From Spirochaetales bacterium (lineage in GTDB: Bacteria; Spirochaetota; Spirochaetia; JABEVK01): a DNA stretch of 34,177 bases. The DNA is taken from NCBI GenBank assembly GCA_947478845.1, contig CANJXC010000020.1, positions 1-34,177 on the forward strand. Reading direction: 5' to 3'. The notes below the pieces were generated by a model, which worked only from the letters and a program-made list of their open reading frames with translations, was not told the DNA's origin and did not search any database. A program made the translations under genes and the position numbers. Within the stretch, counting starts at the first letter, position 1; each line of letters opens with the position of its first letter. This document shows positions 1 to 7,030 of the stretch, in pieces.

Positions 1-83
1 ACCATGCTCACGCCTTGGTACTAAAAGGTGACTCCTACCGTATGAAAGACCGGATCAGAAGCGGGGTCGTTGACTCCGAGTAG
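1..83 (+). CDS. istB: IstB-type IS21 helper ATPase, C-terminal fragment
   Basis: An open frame enters from the left edge (first full codon at 3) and stops with TAG at 81-83. The visible tail reads HAHALVLKGDSYRMKDRIRS and five further residues. The His-Ala-His...Leu-Lys-Gly-(Glu/Asp)-Ser-x-Arg-x-(Lys)-(Arg/Asp) pattern is the conserved C-terminal signature of IstB proteins of IS21 elements, AAA+ ATPases that assist the IstA transposase. Everything upstream, including Walker A, lies outside the window, so it cannot be told whether the gene is intact. It is too short for a whole-ORF search and was found by reading the frame directly. Confidence 0.7.
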   Translation, partial: HAHALVLKGDSYRMKDRIRSGVVDSE

Positions 84-90
84 ACATCAA

Positions 91-126
91 AAAAGCGGAA
101 GTAGCCCGTCGGCGAAAAGCGGAAGT
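91..126 (+). repeat. Two direct terminal repeats of the IS21 end
   Basis: AAAAGCGGAAGT occurs at 91-102 and again at 115-126, 24 bp apart. Short repeats in the same orientation inside the ends are characteristic of IS21 elements and are thought to bind the transposase. Confidence 0.7.
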
Positions 127-138
127 TTGAAATCGGCG

Positions 139-144
139 TTGACA
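139..144 (+). promoter_or_regulatory. Outward-facing -35 hexamer at the IS end
   Basis: A perfect TTGACA sits exactly at the inferred right terminus and points out of the element. In IS21, an outward -35 at one end and an inward -10 at the other form a junction promoter when two copies abut. Here the flanking DNA 17 bp downstream (around 162-167) has only a poor -10, so expression of the flanking gene from it is doubtful. Confidence 0.45.
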
Positions 145-222
145 CTCAGGGGGCTTTTTCAGTAAGCAGTGGTTTTTGCGGTCCTGCGGTGGTATTTTTT
201 GACCGATGATGCAAACAAATTG

Positions 223-231
223 TGGTATAAG
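223..231 (+). promoter_or_regulatory. Extended -10 promoter for the acidic-protein gene
   Basis: TGGTATAAG gives a TATAAG hexamer at 226-231 with the TG of an extended -10 at 223-224. A TTGACC lies at 199-204, but the 21-bp spacer is too long for a normal -35, so the extended -10 would have to carry the promoter. A start near 238 leaves a short leader containing the AAGGAA ribosome site at 245-250. Confidence 0.45.
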
Positions 232-255
232 TGTAACCAGAGATAAGGAAACCCT

Positions 256-441
256 ATGAGTGACTATGAAGACAACGAAGAAATCCCGGATGACGAACTC
301 GATGATGAAGATGATTTTCCAGACGACGAAGAAGAACTCCACGAGGATGATATTCTCGAAGATGAAGGCAGCGATGACTTCGACGATGGAACTTACGATG
401 ATGACGATGATGAGGACGAGGATGAGGACGAAGACGAGTAA
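256..441 (+). CDS. Small polyacidic protein (61 aa)
   Basis: This is a 61-residue protein in which 42 residues are Asp or Glu. It has no Lys or Arg, one His, and ends in an uninterrupted run of 14 acidic residues. It has no signal peptide, membrane segment or recognised domain and is expected to be disordered. The ATG is preceded by AAGGAA at a 5-bp spacing. The 3' part is a GAT/GAC/GAG near-microsatellite, so length polymorphism is likely. The stop is 32 bp before the SDR start, so the two may be co-transcribed. A GTG-started frame one base off (260-472) also stays open and ends in a Lys-rich tail just before the SDR gene; it looks like a by-product of the GA-rich sequence, but a slippage fusion cannot be excluded. 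Polyanionic proteins can mimic nucleic acid or act as chaperones; which applies here is unknown. Confidence 0.65.
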   Translation: MSDYEDNEEIPDDELDDEDDFPDDEEELHEDDILEDEGSDDFDDGTYDDDDDEDEDEDEDE

Positions 442-473
442 GGCAAAAACTAAGGCCGAGAAGGAGAACTAAA

Positions 474-1238
474 ATGTATCTTGAAAAACTATTTGGTCTG
501 GTCGGTAAGGTCGCTGTGGTTACCGGCGGTGGCCAAGGTATCGGTCAGGTCGTGGCCCAAGGCCTCGCGAAGGCTGGCGCCGAAGTCGTCATCCTGAACA
601 GATCCAACGCCCATGAAACCGTGAAGTCCATCACCGAACAAGGTGGCAAGGCTTGGTTCTTTTCGACCGACGTCACAAAGGAGGCCAGCGTTGACGCAGC
701 GTTTGCTGAAATCCTCAGGCGTTCGGGCAGGGTCGATATTATTTTTAATAACGCCGGCATCTGCATGCACCAGTCGACCCTTGAGGCGACAATCGCGCAG
801 TTTCGCGAGGTTTTTGACGTCAACGTGACCGGCGAGTTCATCGTCGCGCGGGCAGCAGGAAAAATCATGATTGAGCGGGGCATCCACGGGAGCATTATTA
901 ACATGGCCTCGATGTCGGGTTCTATCGTCAACGTGCCGCAGTGGCAGGCGTCCTACAACGCTTCCAAGGCTGCGGTAATCCACCTCACCCGCTCGTTGGC
1001 CGTCGAATGGGCTCCCCACCATATCCGCGTCAACAGCATCAGCCCCGGCTACATCGCCACACCCATGTCGGTTGACACTCCGCAAGAGCTCAAAGACGCC
1101 TGGATGCCTCATATCCCCATGCACCGAATGGGGAACCCTGAGGAACTGGTGCCCGCCATCCTGTACTTAGCCTGTGATGCCTCAGGGTACACCTCTGGCA
1201 GCGACGTTATTGTCGATGGCGCCTACACGAGCATGTAG
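474..1238 (+). CDS. SDR-family NAD(P)-dependent oxidoreductase, probably a polyol/ketose reductase
   Basis: This is a classical short-chain dehydrogenase of 254 aa. The Rossmann motif TGGGQGIG is at residues 17-24, the adenine-site DV at 66-67, NNAG at 92-95, the structural Asn at 117, and the catalytic triad at Ser148, Tyr161 and Lys165 (YNASK). The closing PG(Y)I..T segment follows at 191-196. The overall pattern (DVNVTGEF, VEWAPHHIRVNSISPGYI) most resembles the arabinitol/sorbose/mannitol branch, which interconverts polyols and ketoses; substrate and cofactor preference cannot be settled by reading. The start follows a GAAGGAGAA ribosome site. It lies between the acidic-protein gene and a glucosidase gene, which suits carbohydrate metabolism. 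Confidence 0.88.
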   Translation: MYLEKLFGLVGKVAVVTGGGQGIGQVVAQGLAKAGAEVVILNRSNAHETVKSITEQGGKAWFFSTDVTKEASVDAAFAEILRRSGRVDIIFNNAGICMHQSTLEATIAQFREVFDVNVTGEFIVARAAGKIMIERGIHGSIINMASMSGSIVNVPQWQASYNASKAAVIHLTRSLAVEWAPHHIRVNSISPGYIATPMSVDTPQELKDAWMPHIPMHRMGNPEELVPAILYLACDASGYTSGSDVIVDGAYTSM

Positions 1239-1286
1239 CAACCCTTGCCACCGAGCGCGGTTGAAGTGAAGTTTGGCAAACAGGTT

Positions 1287-1315
1287 TTGCGGTAGCGACG
1301 ATTGTCGCTTATGAT
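1287..1315 (+). promoter_or_regulatory. Candidate sigma-70 promoter, apparently giving a leaderless mRNA
   Basis: TTGCGG (1287-1292), a 17-bp spacer and TATGAT (1310-1315) lie directly before the glucosidase gene. Only 6 nt separate the -10 from the ATG at 1322, so transcription would begin at or next to the start codon. No ribosome-binding site is visible. Confidence 0.5.
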
Positions 1316-1321
1316 AGGCAA

Positions 1322-4009
1322 ATGAGCTCTGCCACAAAACCCGATCCTGAACGCCAACGCCTCCTTGAAGGCCACGACACGCCCGTTCCTCCCTGGAGAC
1401 GGTGGGGTCCTTACCTTTCTGAACGATCTTGGGCCACGGTACGGGAAGATTACAGCGCTGACGGCAATGCCTGGGCCTACTTTCCGCACGACTTGGCTCG
1501 CAGCAAGGCCTACCGATGGGGCGAGGATGGGCTGGCGGGCTACAGCGACCGCTATCAGGTCCTCAATTTTTGCTTGGCCCTTTGGAACGGAAACGACCCC
1601 ATTCTCAAAGAACGAATGTTCGGCCTCACCTCCAACGAGGGCAACCACGGTGAGGACGTCAAGGAAAACTACTACTATCTCGACGCCACACCGAGTCACT
1701 CCTACCTCAAGCACCTTTATAAGTACCCTCACAAAGCTTTTCCTTACGCGCAATTGGTGGAAGGAAACAGGGCAAGAGGACCACAAGACCCCGAGTTTGA
1801 GCTCGCCGACACCGGGGTTTTCGATGAAGACCGCTATTTTGACGTTGTCACCGAGTTTGCCAAAGCCGGACCAGAGGACACCTGCATCCGGGTGACGGTG
1901 CATAACCGGGGTCCGGAGGCCGCGCCTATCCACGTTCTTCCCCAGTTATGGTTCCGCAACACCTGGTCGTGGGGCTCCAACCCGAAAGCCCAGCCTCGAA
2001 TCGACCTCGAGCCCTCGAGTCCCGAAGGAACAGTAGCCTTGGTGGCTGACGACGCCAATCTCGATCCGATTAAGGGCCTCACTTTCCCCTACAAGTTGGG
2101 TAAGCGGTATTTCTATGGAGCAAAAAGGGCAAAAGCTCTTTTCACTGACAACCAGACCAACGACCCCGTTGTTTATGGAACCTCGCCAACCTCGGAAATA
2201 CGATATTTCAAGGATGCCTTTCATCGGCAAGTCGTCGGCTCAGAAGCGTCGTGTAACCCCGAGCAGACCGGCACCAAGGCTTGTCTGCATGAAGGTGTCA
2301 TGGTCGGTGCCCACGCGGCGGCGGTGTTCCATTACCGCCTCTGTGACGCTAAGCTGCTGTCCCCCTTGGAAAAGGTAGACGAAATCGTTAACCAGCGCCT
2401 CGCAGAAGCGGATGCCTTTTACGCGGGAATCCACCCTAAAAAGGCCACTGAAGAAGAAAAACGGGTACAGCGTCAGGCGTTTGCAGGAATGATTTGGGGA
2501 AAACAAACCTATCTGTTCAACGTTCACCAATGGCTCGAGGGCGACAACGGACAAGTTCCTCCTCCACAAAGCCGTTTGGAGGGACGCAACCGGCATTGGC
2601 GGCACCTGAACTCCATGAGGGTGCTCAGCTTGCCCGACAAGTGGGAATACCCGTGGTTTGCCGCCTGGGACTTGGCATTTCATAGCGTTCCTTTGGCGGT
2701 GGTGGACGCGGAGTTTGCCAAACAGCAGCTGTGGCTTATGCTTTTTGAACAGTTTCAACACCCCAATGGCCAGATTCCTGCCTACGAATGGGAGTTTTCC
2801 GATCTTAACCCGCCGGTGCACGCCTGGGCCGTGTGGCGCGTGTTCAATATGGACCGCGTGCGCAATGGAAAGGCCGACCGACTTTTTCTGGAGCGCTGTT
2901 TCCATAAACTTCTGATCAATTTCAGCTGGTGGGTGAACAAAGTCGATAGCGATGGCAACAACGTTTTTGAGGGCGGTTTCCTTGGCCTCGATAACATCAC
3001 CGTGATCGACCGAAGCGAGAAACTTCCGCCGGGTACCACCCTCAAACAAGCCGATGCCACCGGCTGGATGGGAATGTTCTGCCTCAATTTGATGCGCATA
3101 GCCCTCGAACTCTCCAAAGAGAACAAGACCTATGAGTCGCTAGCCAGCAAGTTCTTTGAACATTTTGTCTACATTGGCGCCGCCATGAAGAACATGGGTG
3201 GCAAGGGTTGGGACCTCTGGGACGAATCCGACGGCTTTTTCTACGATGTTCTGCGCCACGCCGATGGTCAGCACAGCCAGTTTCGCCTGCGCTCTTTGGT
3301 CGGGCTAATTCCCTTGTTCGCCATCGAGCGACTGGAAGAAGACTGGATGGAGCCGTTTCCGGAGTTCCGTTCGAACTTCCATTGGTTTCTGAAAAACCGG
3401 ACGGCATTGGCTGCCCAATGCGTGCATACCACCGTTGTCGAGGGAAAAACTGTTCATGTTCTCTCCATCATGAGTGCAGAGCAGATTCGCAGGGCGCTGG
3501 TGCGTGTGGCCGACCCTAACGAGTTCGCCAGTGATTTCGGGCTTCGCAGCCTCTCCAAGGTGCACCTTGAGAACCCCTTCCGATTTGGAAACGCCGAAGT
3601 GAAGTATGAACCCGGCGAATCGGCTTCCAAACTCAAGGGAGGCAATTCCAACTGGCGTGGCCCCGTTTGGTTTCCCACCACCTTTATGATGATTGAGGCC
3701 CTACGCAAACTCGGCAAGGCCTATGGCGCTGAATACCTTATCGTTGACCCCGCAACCGGACGGGAGACTCCGATTGTCGATGTTGCTGAGGGTCTGGCAC
3801 AGGGACTGATCCGAATCTTCGTGCCTGATGCCCATGGACGCAGGCCCGTGCATGCCGCCGATCTACGGTATCAGAACGATCCTCATTGGAAGGATTTGGT
3901 GCTCTTCTACGAGTACTTTCACGGAGATACTGGTGCGGGACTCGGAGCCTCGCATCAAACCGGCTGGACGGGTTTGGTGGCTTCTGTCATTGACGAGTGG
4001 CGCGGTTAA
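1322..4009 (+). CDS. GH63/MGH1-type glucosidase-like protein
   Basis: This 895-aa cytosolic protein has no signal peptide and belongs to the bacterial group of GH63 / MGH1-like (alpha/alpha)6-barrel glycosidases. The N-terminal third is a beta-rich region typical of the family (residues about 1-330, with [21 protein letters not shown]). The helical barrel follows from about 385, with the recognisable stretches [16 protein letters not shown] (about 440-455), [13 protein letters not shown] (about 495-510), [16 protein letters not shown] (about 629-645) and [15 protein letters not shown] (about 774-788). Family members cleave alpha-glucosides or glycosylated compatible solutes; the substrate here is not predictable. 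I cannot assign the catalytic acid and base confidently from the sequence. The gene is monocistronic or leads into the small exported protein 50 bp downstream. The start is ATG with no Shine-Dalgarno, consistent with a leaderless transcript. Confidence 0.85.
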   Translation: MSSATKPDPERQRLLEGHDTPVPPWRRWGPYLSERSWATVREDYSADGNAWAYFPHDLARSKAYRWGEDGLAGYSDRYQVLNFCLALWNGNDPILKERMFGLTSNEGNHGEDVKENYYYLDATPSHSYLKHLYKYPHKAFPYAQLVEGNRARGPQDPEFELADTGVFDEDRYFDVVTEFAKAGPEDTCIRVTVHNRGPEAAPIHVLPQLWFRNTWSWGSNPKAQPRIDLEPSSPEGTVALVADDANLDPIKGLTFPYKLGKRYFYGAKRAKALFTDNQTNDPVVYGTSPTSEIRYFKDAFHRQVVGSEASCNPEQTGTKACLHEGVMVGAHAAAVFHYRLCDAKLLSPLEKVDEIVNQRLAEADAFYAGIHPKKATEEEKRVQRQAFAGMIWGKQTYLFNVHQWLEGDNGQVPPPQSRLEGRNRHWRHLNSMRVLSLPDKWEYPWFAAWDLAFHSVPLAVVDAEFAKQQLWLMLFEQFQHPNGQIPAYEWEFSDLNPPVHAWAVWRVFNMDRVRNGKADRLFLERCFHKLLINFSWWVNKVDSDGNNVFEGGFLGLDNITVIDRSEKLPPGTTLKQADATGWMGMFCLNLMRIALELSKENKTYESLASKFFEHFVYIGAAMKNMGGKGWDLWDESDGFFYDVLRHADGQHSQFRLRSLVGLIPLFAIERLEEDWMEPFPEFRSNFHWFLKNRTALAAQCVHTTVVEGKTVHVLSIMSAEQIRRALVRVADPNEFASDFGLRSLSKVHLENPFRFGNAEVKYEPGESASKLKGGNSNWRGPVWFPTTFMMIEALRKLGKAYGAEYLIVDPATGRETPIVDVAEGLAQGLIRIFVPDAHGRRPVHAADLRYQNDPHWKDLVLFYEYFHGDTGAGLGASHQTGWTGLVASVIDEWRG

Positions 4010-4059
4010 GGAATCTTTTTCGTTTGACTTTTCATAACTGTGGCGAGATTTTGTTGCCC

Positions 4060-4731
4060 ATGAAGAGTTTCAGCGCGCTTGGGCTCATTTTGCTCGGAAT
4101 ATCGGCTTCCGCAGACGCACTGTGGGATAAGGCTTCTTCCCTGATCGAAGCCTCCAAGGCTTGGAAGCCGGTTGTTACGATCACCACTTCCCAAGACAAA
4201 GACGATAAAGGCGTGGTGAAAGACTCGACTGTGACCACCGTGCGTTATGCCACCGATGCCTCTGGCGGGCTCACCAAGCAAAACATCCGCGTGGTGAAGA
4301 ACGGTGTGGAAGGCAAGCCAGATGCGGTGGCGAGCGCAACCAAGGCTCCTGCGGGGCCGACCGATCCGCTTGAGGTTTCGGCCCGGGAGTTCACAAAGCT
4401 ATGGCCTCCCACGAATGTGGTTTGGAAAGGCCGCGAAGCCGCCCTATACCGCTATGAGTTTGCACCCAAAAGCGGTTGGGGTCTCGAAGGTCGCATCTGG
4501 ATCGACAAATCGACGGCTATACCTTTTCACCGCGAATCGTCGCTTAACCCTAAGCCTCCTTTTGTCGATGAGGCCTCCTTCACTCAGGACTCCTCTTGGG
4601 ACTCACGAGGCTTCGTGCGTGACGACCGAATCGATATTCAGTTTGTGGGGTCGTTCCTTGGCCTCAAAAAACAACTTCTGTTGCGTAGTGAAGTGATGGA
4701 ATACGGACCTAAGAACACAGCTACGCGGTAA
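4060..4731 (+). CDS. Exported protein of unknown function, possibly LolA-like fold
   Basis: This is a 223-aa protein with a short classical signal peptide (MKSFSALGLILLGISASADA, cleavage expected after residue 20) and no lipobox. The mature part is hydrophilic and beta-rich. The stretch GLEGRIWIDKSTAIPFHRES resembles the strand pattern of LolA-like or outer-membrane-lipoprotein-binding folds, where a modelled strand is followed by a proline-containing turn. This is a weak, fold-level impression. A longer frame opens at 3997 inside the glucosidase gene, but the start at 4060 is preferred because it places the signal peptide at the N-terminus. Its role in the periplasm is unknown. Confidence 0.7.
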   Translation: MKSFSALGLILLGISASADALWDKASSLIEASKAWKPVVTITTSQDKDDKGVVKDSTVTTVRYATDASGGLTKQNIRVVKNGVEGKPDAVASATKAPAGPTDPLEVSAREFTKLWPPTNVVWKGREAALYRYEFAPKSGWGLEGRIWIDKSTAIPFHRESSLNPKPPFVDEASFTQDSSWDSRGFVRDDRIDIQFVGSFLGLKKQLLLRSEVMEYGPKNTATR

Positions 4732-4786
4732 CGTTGGTCTTGATCCTCAATCGGAGAGGGCCTCACCAAGATACTGTTACTGGGTT

Positions 4787-5560
4787 CTAGGGAGTTCCAA
4801 TGACCAGCTCGCTTCGGGCACAGATGCGTATGGGGCCGAGAAAGCGACACTCCTGCGCCAACACCTCGGAAAGCCGTTCCACAGAATTGTTATTTTCCGA
4901 AAGATGTACCAAGTACACCTGTTTGATCCGGCAGTCCGTATGGTCGGCAAGGGCATTCAAGAAAGCTGCCGCCTGATGATTGGAAAGGTGCCCCTGATCT
5001 GAGGCCACCCGTTGACGCAGAGCCGGAGGGTAAGGTCCGGCCTCGAGCATGGCGGGGCAGTAGTTTGCTTCCAGAAACAGAACATCGCTGCGGGCAGCCA
5101 AATGCAGCATCAAACTGTCGGTGCGACCCGAATCAGTGATCAGGGTGAAACGTTTCCCACCAACCTTAAAGTGGTAGCTTTGGGCCCCAGGGGCGTCATG
5201 GCTAATGTCAAACGGAAAGAACTCTACCCCGGGGAGTTGGTAGCTTGAACGCGGAGCCACGGGGAATGTGGGGTAATCTTTGATTTTGCGGAACAGGGCG
5301 TCGACCCTAAACCCTTCGCGGTGGACCAGCACGGCGCCTGTTGTACCGACGAGCGTCTCTAGGCCTCGTATGTGGTCGCCGTGGTTATGGGTCAGAAACA
5401 CGGATCGGATCTTGCTCCAGTCGAGGCCAGCCTTGGCGCAACGCTTCTTAAAGTCCTTCCAGACAAAGCCGTTGTCGATCACCATGGCTCCAGCATCCGT
5501 TTCAAACATGTACGAGTTAGCCTGCGACCCGGAGCCGAGCACCGCGTATTTGAGGCTCAA
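4787..5560 (-). CDS. Metallo-beta-lactamase-fold hydrolase, YycJ/WalJ-like
   Basis: This 257-aa protein has the opening LKYAVLGSGSQANS, close to the GSGSxGNS start of YycJ/WalJ proteins, and the metal-binding motif THNHGDH at residues 57-63. Further metal ligands fit FDISHDAPGA, LITDSGRT and YLVHLSENN. YycJ proteins are MBL-fold enzymes related to DNA exonucleases and linked to cell-wall or DNA-repair phenotypes. The TTG at 5560 is chosen over an upstream TTG at 5584 for three reasons: it follows GGGGG at a 4-bp spacing, it overlaps the stop of the previous gene as TTGA, and it gives the family N-terminus. It is the last gene of the minus-strand block and converges with the exported-protein gene. 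Confidence 0.85.
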   Translation of the reverse strand: MSLKYAVLGSGSQANSYMFETDAGAMVIDNGFVWKDFKKRCAKAGLDWSKIRSVFLTHNHGDHIRGLETLVGTTGAVLVHREGFRVDALFRKIKDYPTFPVAPRSSYQLPGVEFFPFDISHDAPGAQSYHFKVGGKRFTLITDSGRTDSLMLHLAARSDVLFLEANYCPAMLEAGPYPPALRQRVASDQGHLSNHQAAAFLNALADHTDCRIKQVYLVHLSENNNSVERLSEVLAQECRFLGPIRICARSELVIGTP

Positions 5561-5919
5561 TGCGCCCCCGTGAAGGTTCGCCAAGCAATTTCGTTAAAAC
5601 CGAGGACGGCCGAAGGCGCCTTGCGCAACAAGGGGGTCTTGAGGAGTTTGGGGTGTTCCAGAAGTTCGGTTCTGAGGTCGACTTCCCGATAAGAATAGCC
5701 CTTGTCTTTGTACAGAGCCGACTGTGGGTCGACCAGAGCCTCGACGCCGCCGAGCGCTCGAGCCAAACTGTCAAGCTCCGCTGGTGCCAACGCTTTTGTG
5801 TCGAGATCTGTGAAGTGGAACTCTACTCCCCGCTCTTTGAGCCAGCGTTGCCCTTTTTGAGTTTCACGGCACTTCTTACGCCCGTAAAGCTGGAGGGCGC
5901 TGCCTCCTGAATGGCTCAC
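5557..5919 (-). CDS. ArsC/Spx-family thioredoxin-fold protein
   Basis: This is a 120-aa protein of the ArsC/Spx/YffB family. LYGRKKCRETQKGQRWLKER carries a single N-terminal cysteine followed by Arg-Glu-Thr, and the LRTELLEHPKLLKTPLLRK segment has the Arg and the cis-Pro (TPLLR) of the family. There is no second Cys two residues on, so it is not a CxxC Spx; it may be an arsenate-reductase-like or glutaredoxin-dependent enzyme. The GTG at 5919 overlaps the aroG stop as GTGA and gives normal family length. An AGGAGG at 5902-5907 lies within the first codons with no NTG at proper distance after it, so it cannot set an ordinary start. The 3' end overlaps the MBL gene. Confidence 0.8.
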   Translation of the reverse strand: MSHSGGSALQLYGRKKCRETQKGQRWLKERGVEFHFTDLDTKALAPAELDSLARALGGVEALVDPQSALYKDKGYSYREVDLRTELLEHPKLLKTPLLRKAPSAVLGFNEIAWRTFTGAH

Positions 5920-6977
5920 GCGCTGGCGCGCTGGCGAGTGACCAGTCGCTGGTGAGCGGCACGCATTGAACTCTCCGTTTTGTCCCAACCGAGGCATCCG
6001 TCGGTGACAGACACTCCATACTGTAACGAGGTCAACGGACCGAGCTGTTGGCTACCCCTTTGGAGGTGGCTCTCGAGCATATAGCCTCTCAGGCTGGCGC
6101 GCCCGGAACACATTTGACCCACCAGCGATTCCAGTACTTGTGGCTGTTTGTCGGGGTCTTTCCCGGAGTTAGCGTGGCTGCAGTCAACCATAATGAAATC
6201 ATTCAGATGCAGAGATTTCAGGGTAGCGTCAACCTTATCGAGTTCAGCCGGGCCGTAGTTGGGCCCACCTTTGCCCCCCCGAAGAATCACATGTCCTTGT
6301 TTGTTGCCCCGGGTGGTGATGACGCAGGTCTGGCCTTCCTGGTCGATGCCTATGAAGCTTTTGGCCTCGCCACTGGCCGCCAAGGCGTTTACCGCAATTT
6401 CTAAGTTGCCGTCGGTACCATTTTTGAAGCCCACCGGCATTGACAAACCACTGGTAATGTCGCGATGAGTCTGACTCTCGGTGGTACGGGCACCAATGGC
6501 AGCCCAACTAATGAGGTCGGCGATGTATTGCGGGACAATGGGGTCAAGCACTTCGGTGGCACAGGGCATGCCCAGGGCTGAAATTTCAAGAAGCAGGTTT
6601 CTCGCGCGGCGCAAGCCAGTCTCAATGTCTTGGGAGCCATCGAGATGGGGGTCTACGATGTAGCCCCTCCAACCGATGGTGGTGCGCGGCTTCTCGAAAT
6701 ACACCCTCATCACCAAAAAGTGGGTCGAAGCTAACTCATCCTGCAACAAACGCAACTTGCGGGCATATTCGAGGGCACTAGCCGGATCGTGGATACTGCA
6801 GGGACCCACGATGGCAAGAATGCGGTCATCCTCACCCGTCAGAACTCGGGAAATAATCTGCCGAGCCCCGGCAACCGTGTTGGCAACAGCCGGGCTAAGG
6901 GGAAACTCGGCTTTCAGCGTCTTGGGTGAAATGAGTTTTCTCATGGTGAGGATGTTGAGGTCGCTAGTGTTATCCAT
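5916..6977 (-). CDS. aroG: Class I 3-deoxy-7-phosphoheptulonate (DAHP) synthase
   Basis: This enzyme condenses phosphoenolpyruvate and erythrose 4-phosphate, the first step of the shikimate pathway to aromatic amino acids. It has 353 aa, the normal length of the AroF/G/H class. Diagnostic segments are GPCSIHDPASALEYARKL, YFEKPRTTIGWRG, GARTTESQTHRDITSGLSMP, GFKNGTDG, RGGKGGPNYG and VDCSHANSGKD, covering the PEP site and the metal ligands Cys, His, Glu and Asp. The paralogue type (Phe, Tyr or Trp feedback) cannot be told. The ATG at 6977 follows AAGGAA; an upstream TTG at 7025 lacks a ribosome site. It lies 53 bp after the upstream membrane-protein gene and is translationally coupled to the ArsC-like gene. 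Confidence 0.96.
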   Translation of the reverse strand: MDNTSDLNILTMRKLISPKTLKAEFPLSPAVANTVAGARQIISRVLTGEDDRILAIVGPCSIHDPASALEYARKLRLLQDELASTHFLVMRVYFEKPRTTIGWRGYIVDPHLDGSQDIETGLRRARNLLLEISALGMPCATEVLDPIVPQYIADLISWAAIGARTTESQTHRDITSGLSMPVGFKNGTDGNLEIAVNALAASGEAKSFIGIDQEGQTCVITTRGNKQGHVILRGGKGGPNYGPAELDKVDATLKSLHLNDFIMVDCSHANSGKDPDKQPQVLESLVGQMCSGRASLRGYMLESHLQRGSQQLGPLTSLQYGVSVTDGCLGWDKTESSMRAAHQRLVTRQRASA

Positions 6978-7030
6978 GATCGTTCCTTGTTTGTCTGTTC
7001 TGACACAAATCGAATTGCTTTCCAAGGATG

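Larger units (their letters stand above)
1..144 (+). mobile_element. Right end of an IS21-family insertion sequence (partial)
   Basis: Three signs agree. The first 80 bases encode the C-terminus of an IstB-type helper ATPase. Downstream lie two copies of the 12-mer AAAAGCGGAAGT, the kind of multiple terminal repeat IS21 elements carry. The segment then ends in GTTGACA, which on the other strand reads TGTCAAC, a typical TG...CA terminus. The end at 144 is inferred from that terminus; the target duplication cannot be checked because the left end and istA lie outside the window. Confidence 0.72.

Noticed and set aside
55-342. Minus-strand open frame of 95 codons over the IS end and the acidic gene
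   Set aside because: Low-complexity Phe/Val/Ile-rich antisense of the acidic repeat, no ribosome site and no family features.
489-1124. Long antisense frame opposite the SDR gene
   Set aside because: The sense frame has the full SDR motif set; the antisense product is His/Arg/Asp-rich and featureless, a codon-usage shadow.
1245-1281. TTGCCA/TGGCAA inverted repeat after the SDR gene as a terminator
   Set aside because: Stem of 6 bp with a loop over 20 nt and no T-run.
2240-3049. 269-codon minus-strand frame inside the glucosidase gene
   Set aside because: Lies wholly within a well-supported gene and shows no recognisable domain.
4024-4052. TTGACT as a -35 for the exported-protein gene
   Set aside because: No acceptable -10 lies 16-18 bp downstream (GATTTT/ATTTTG).
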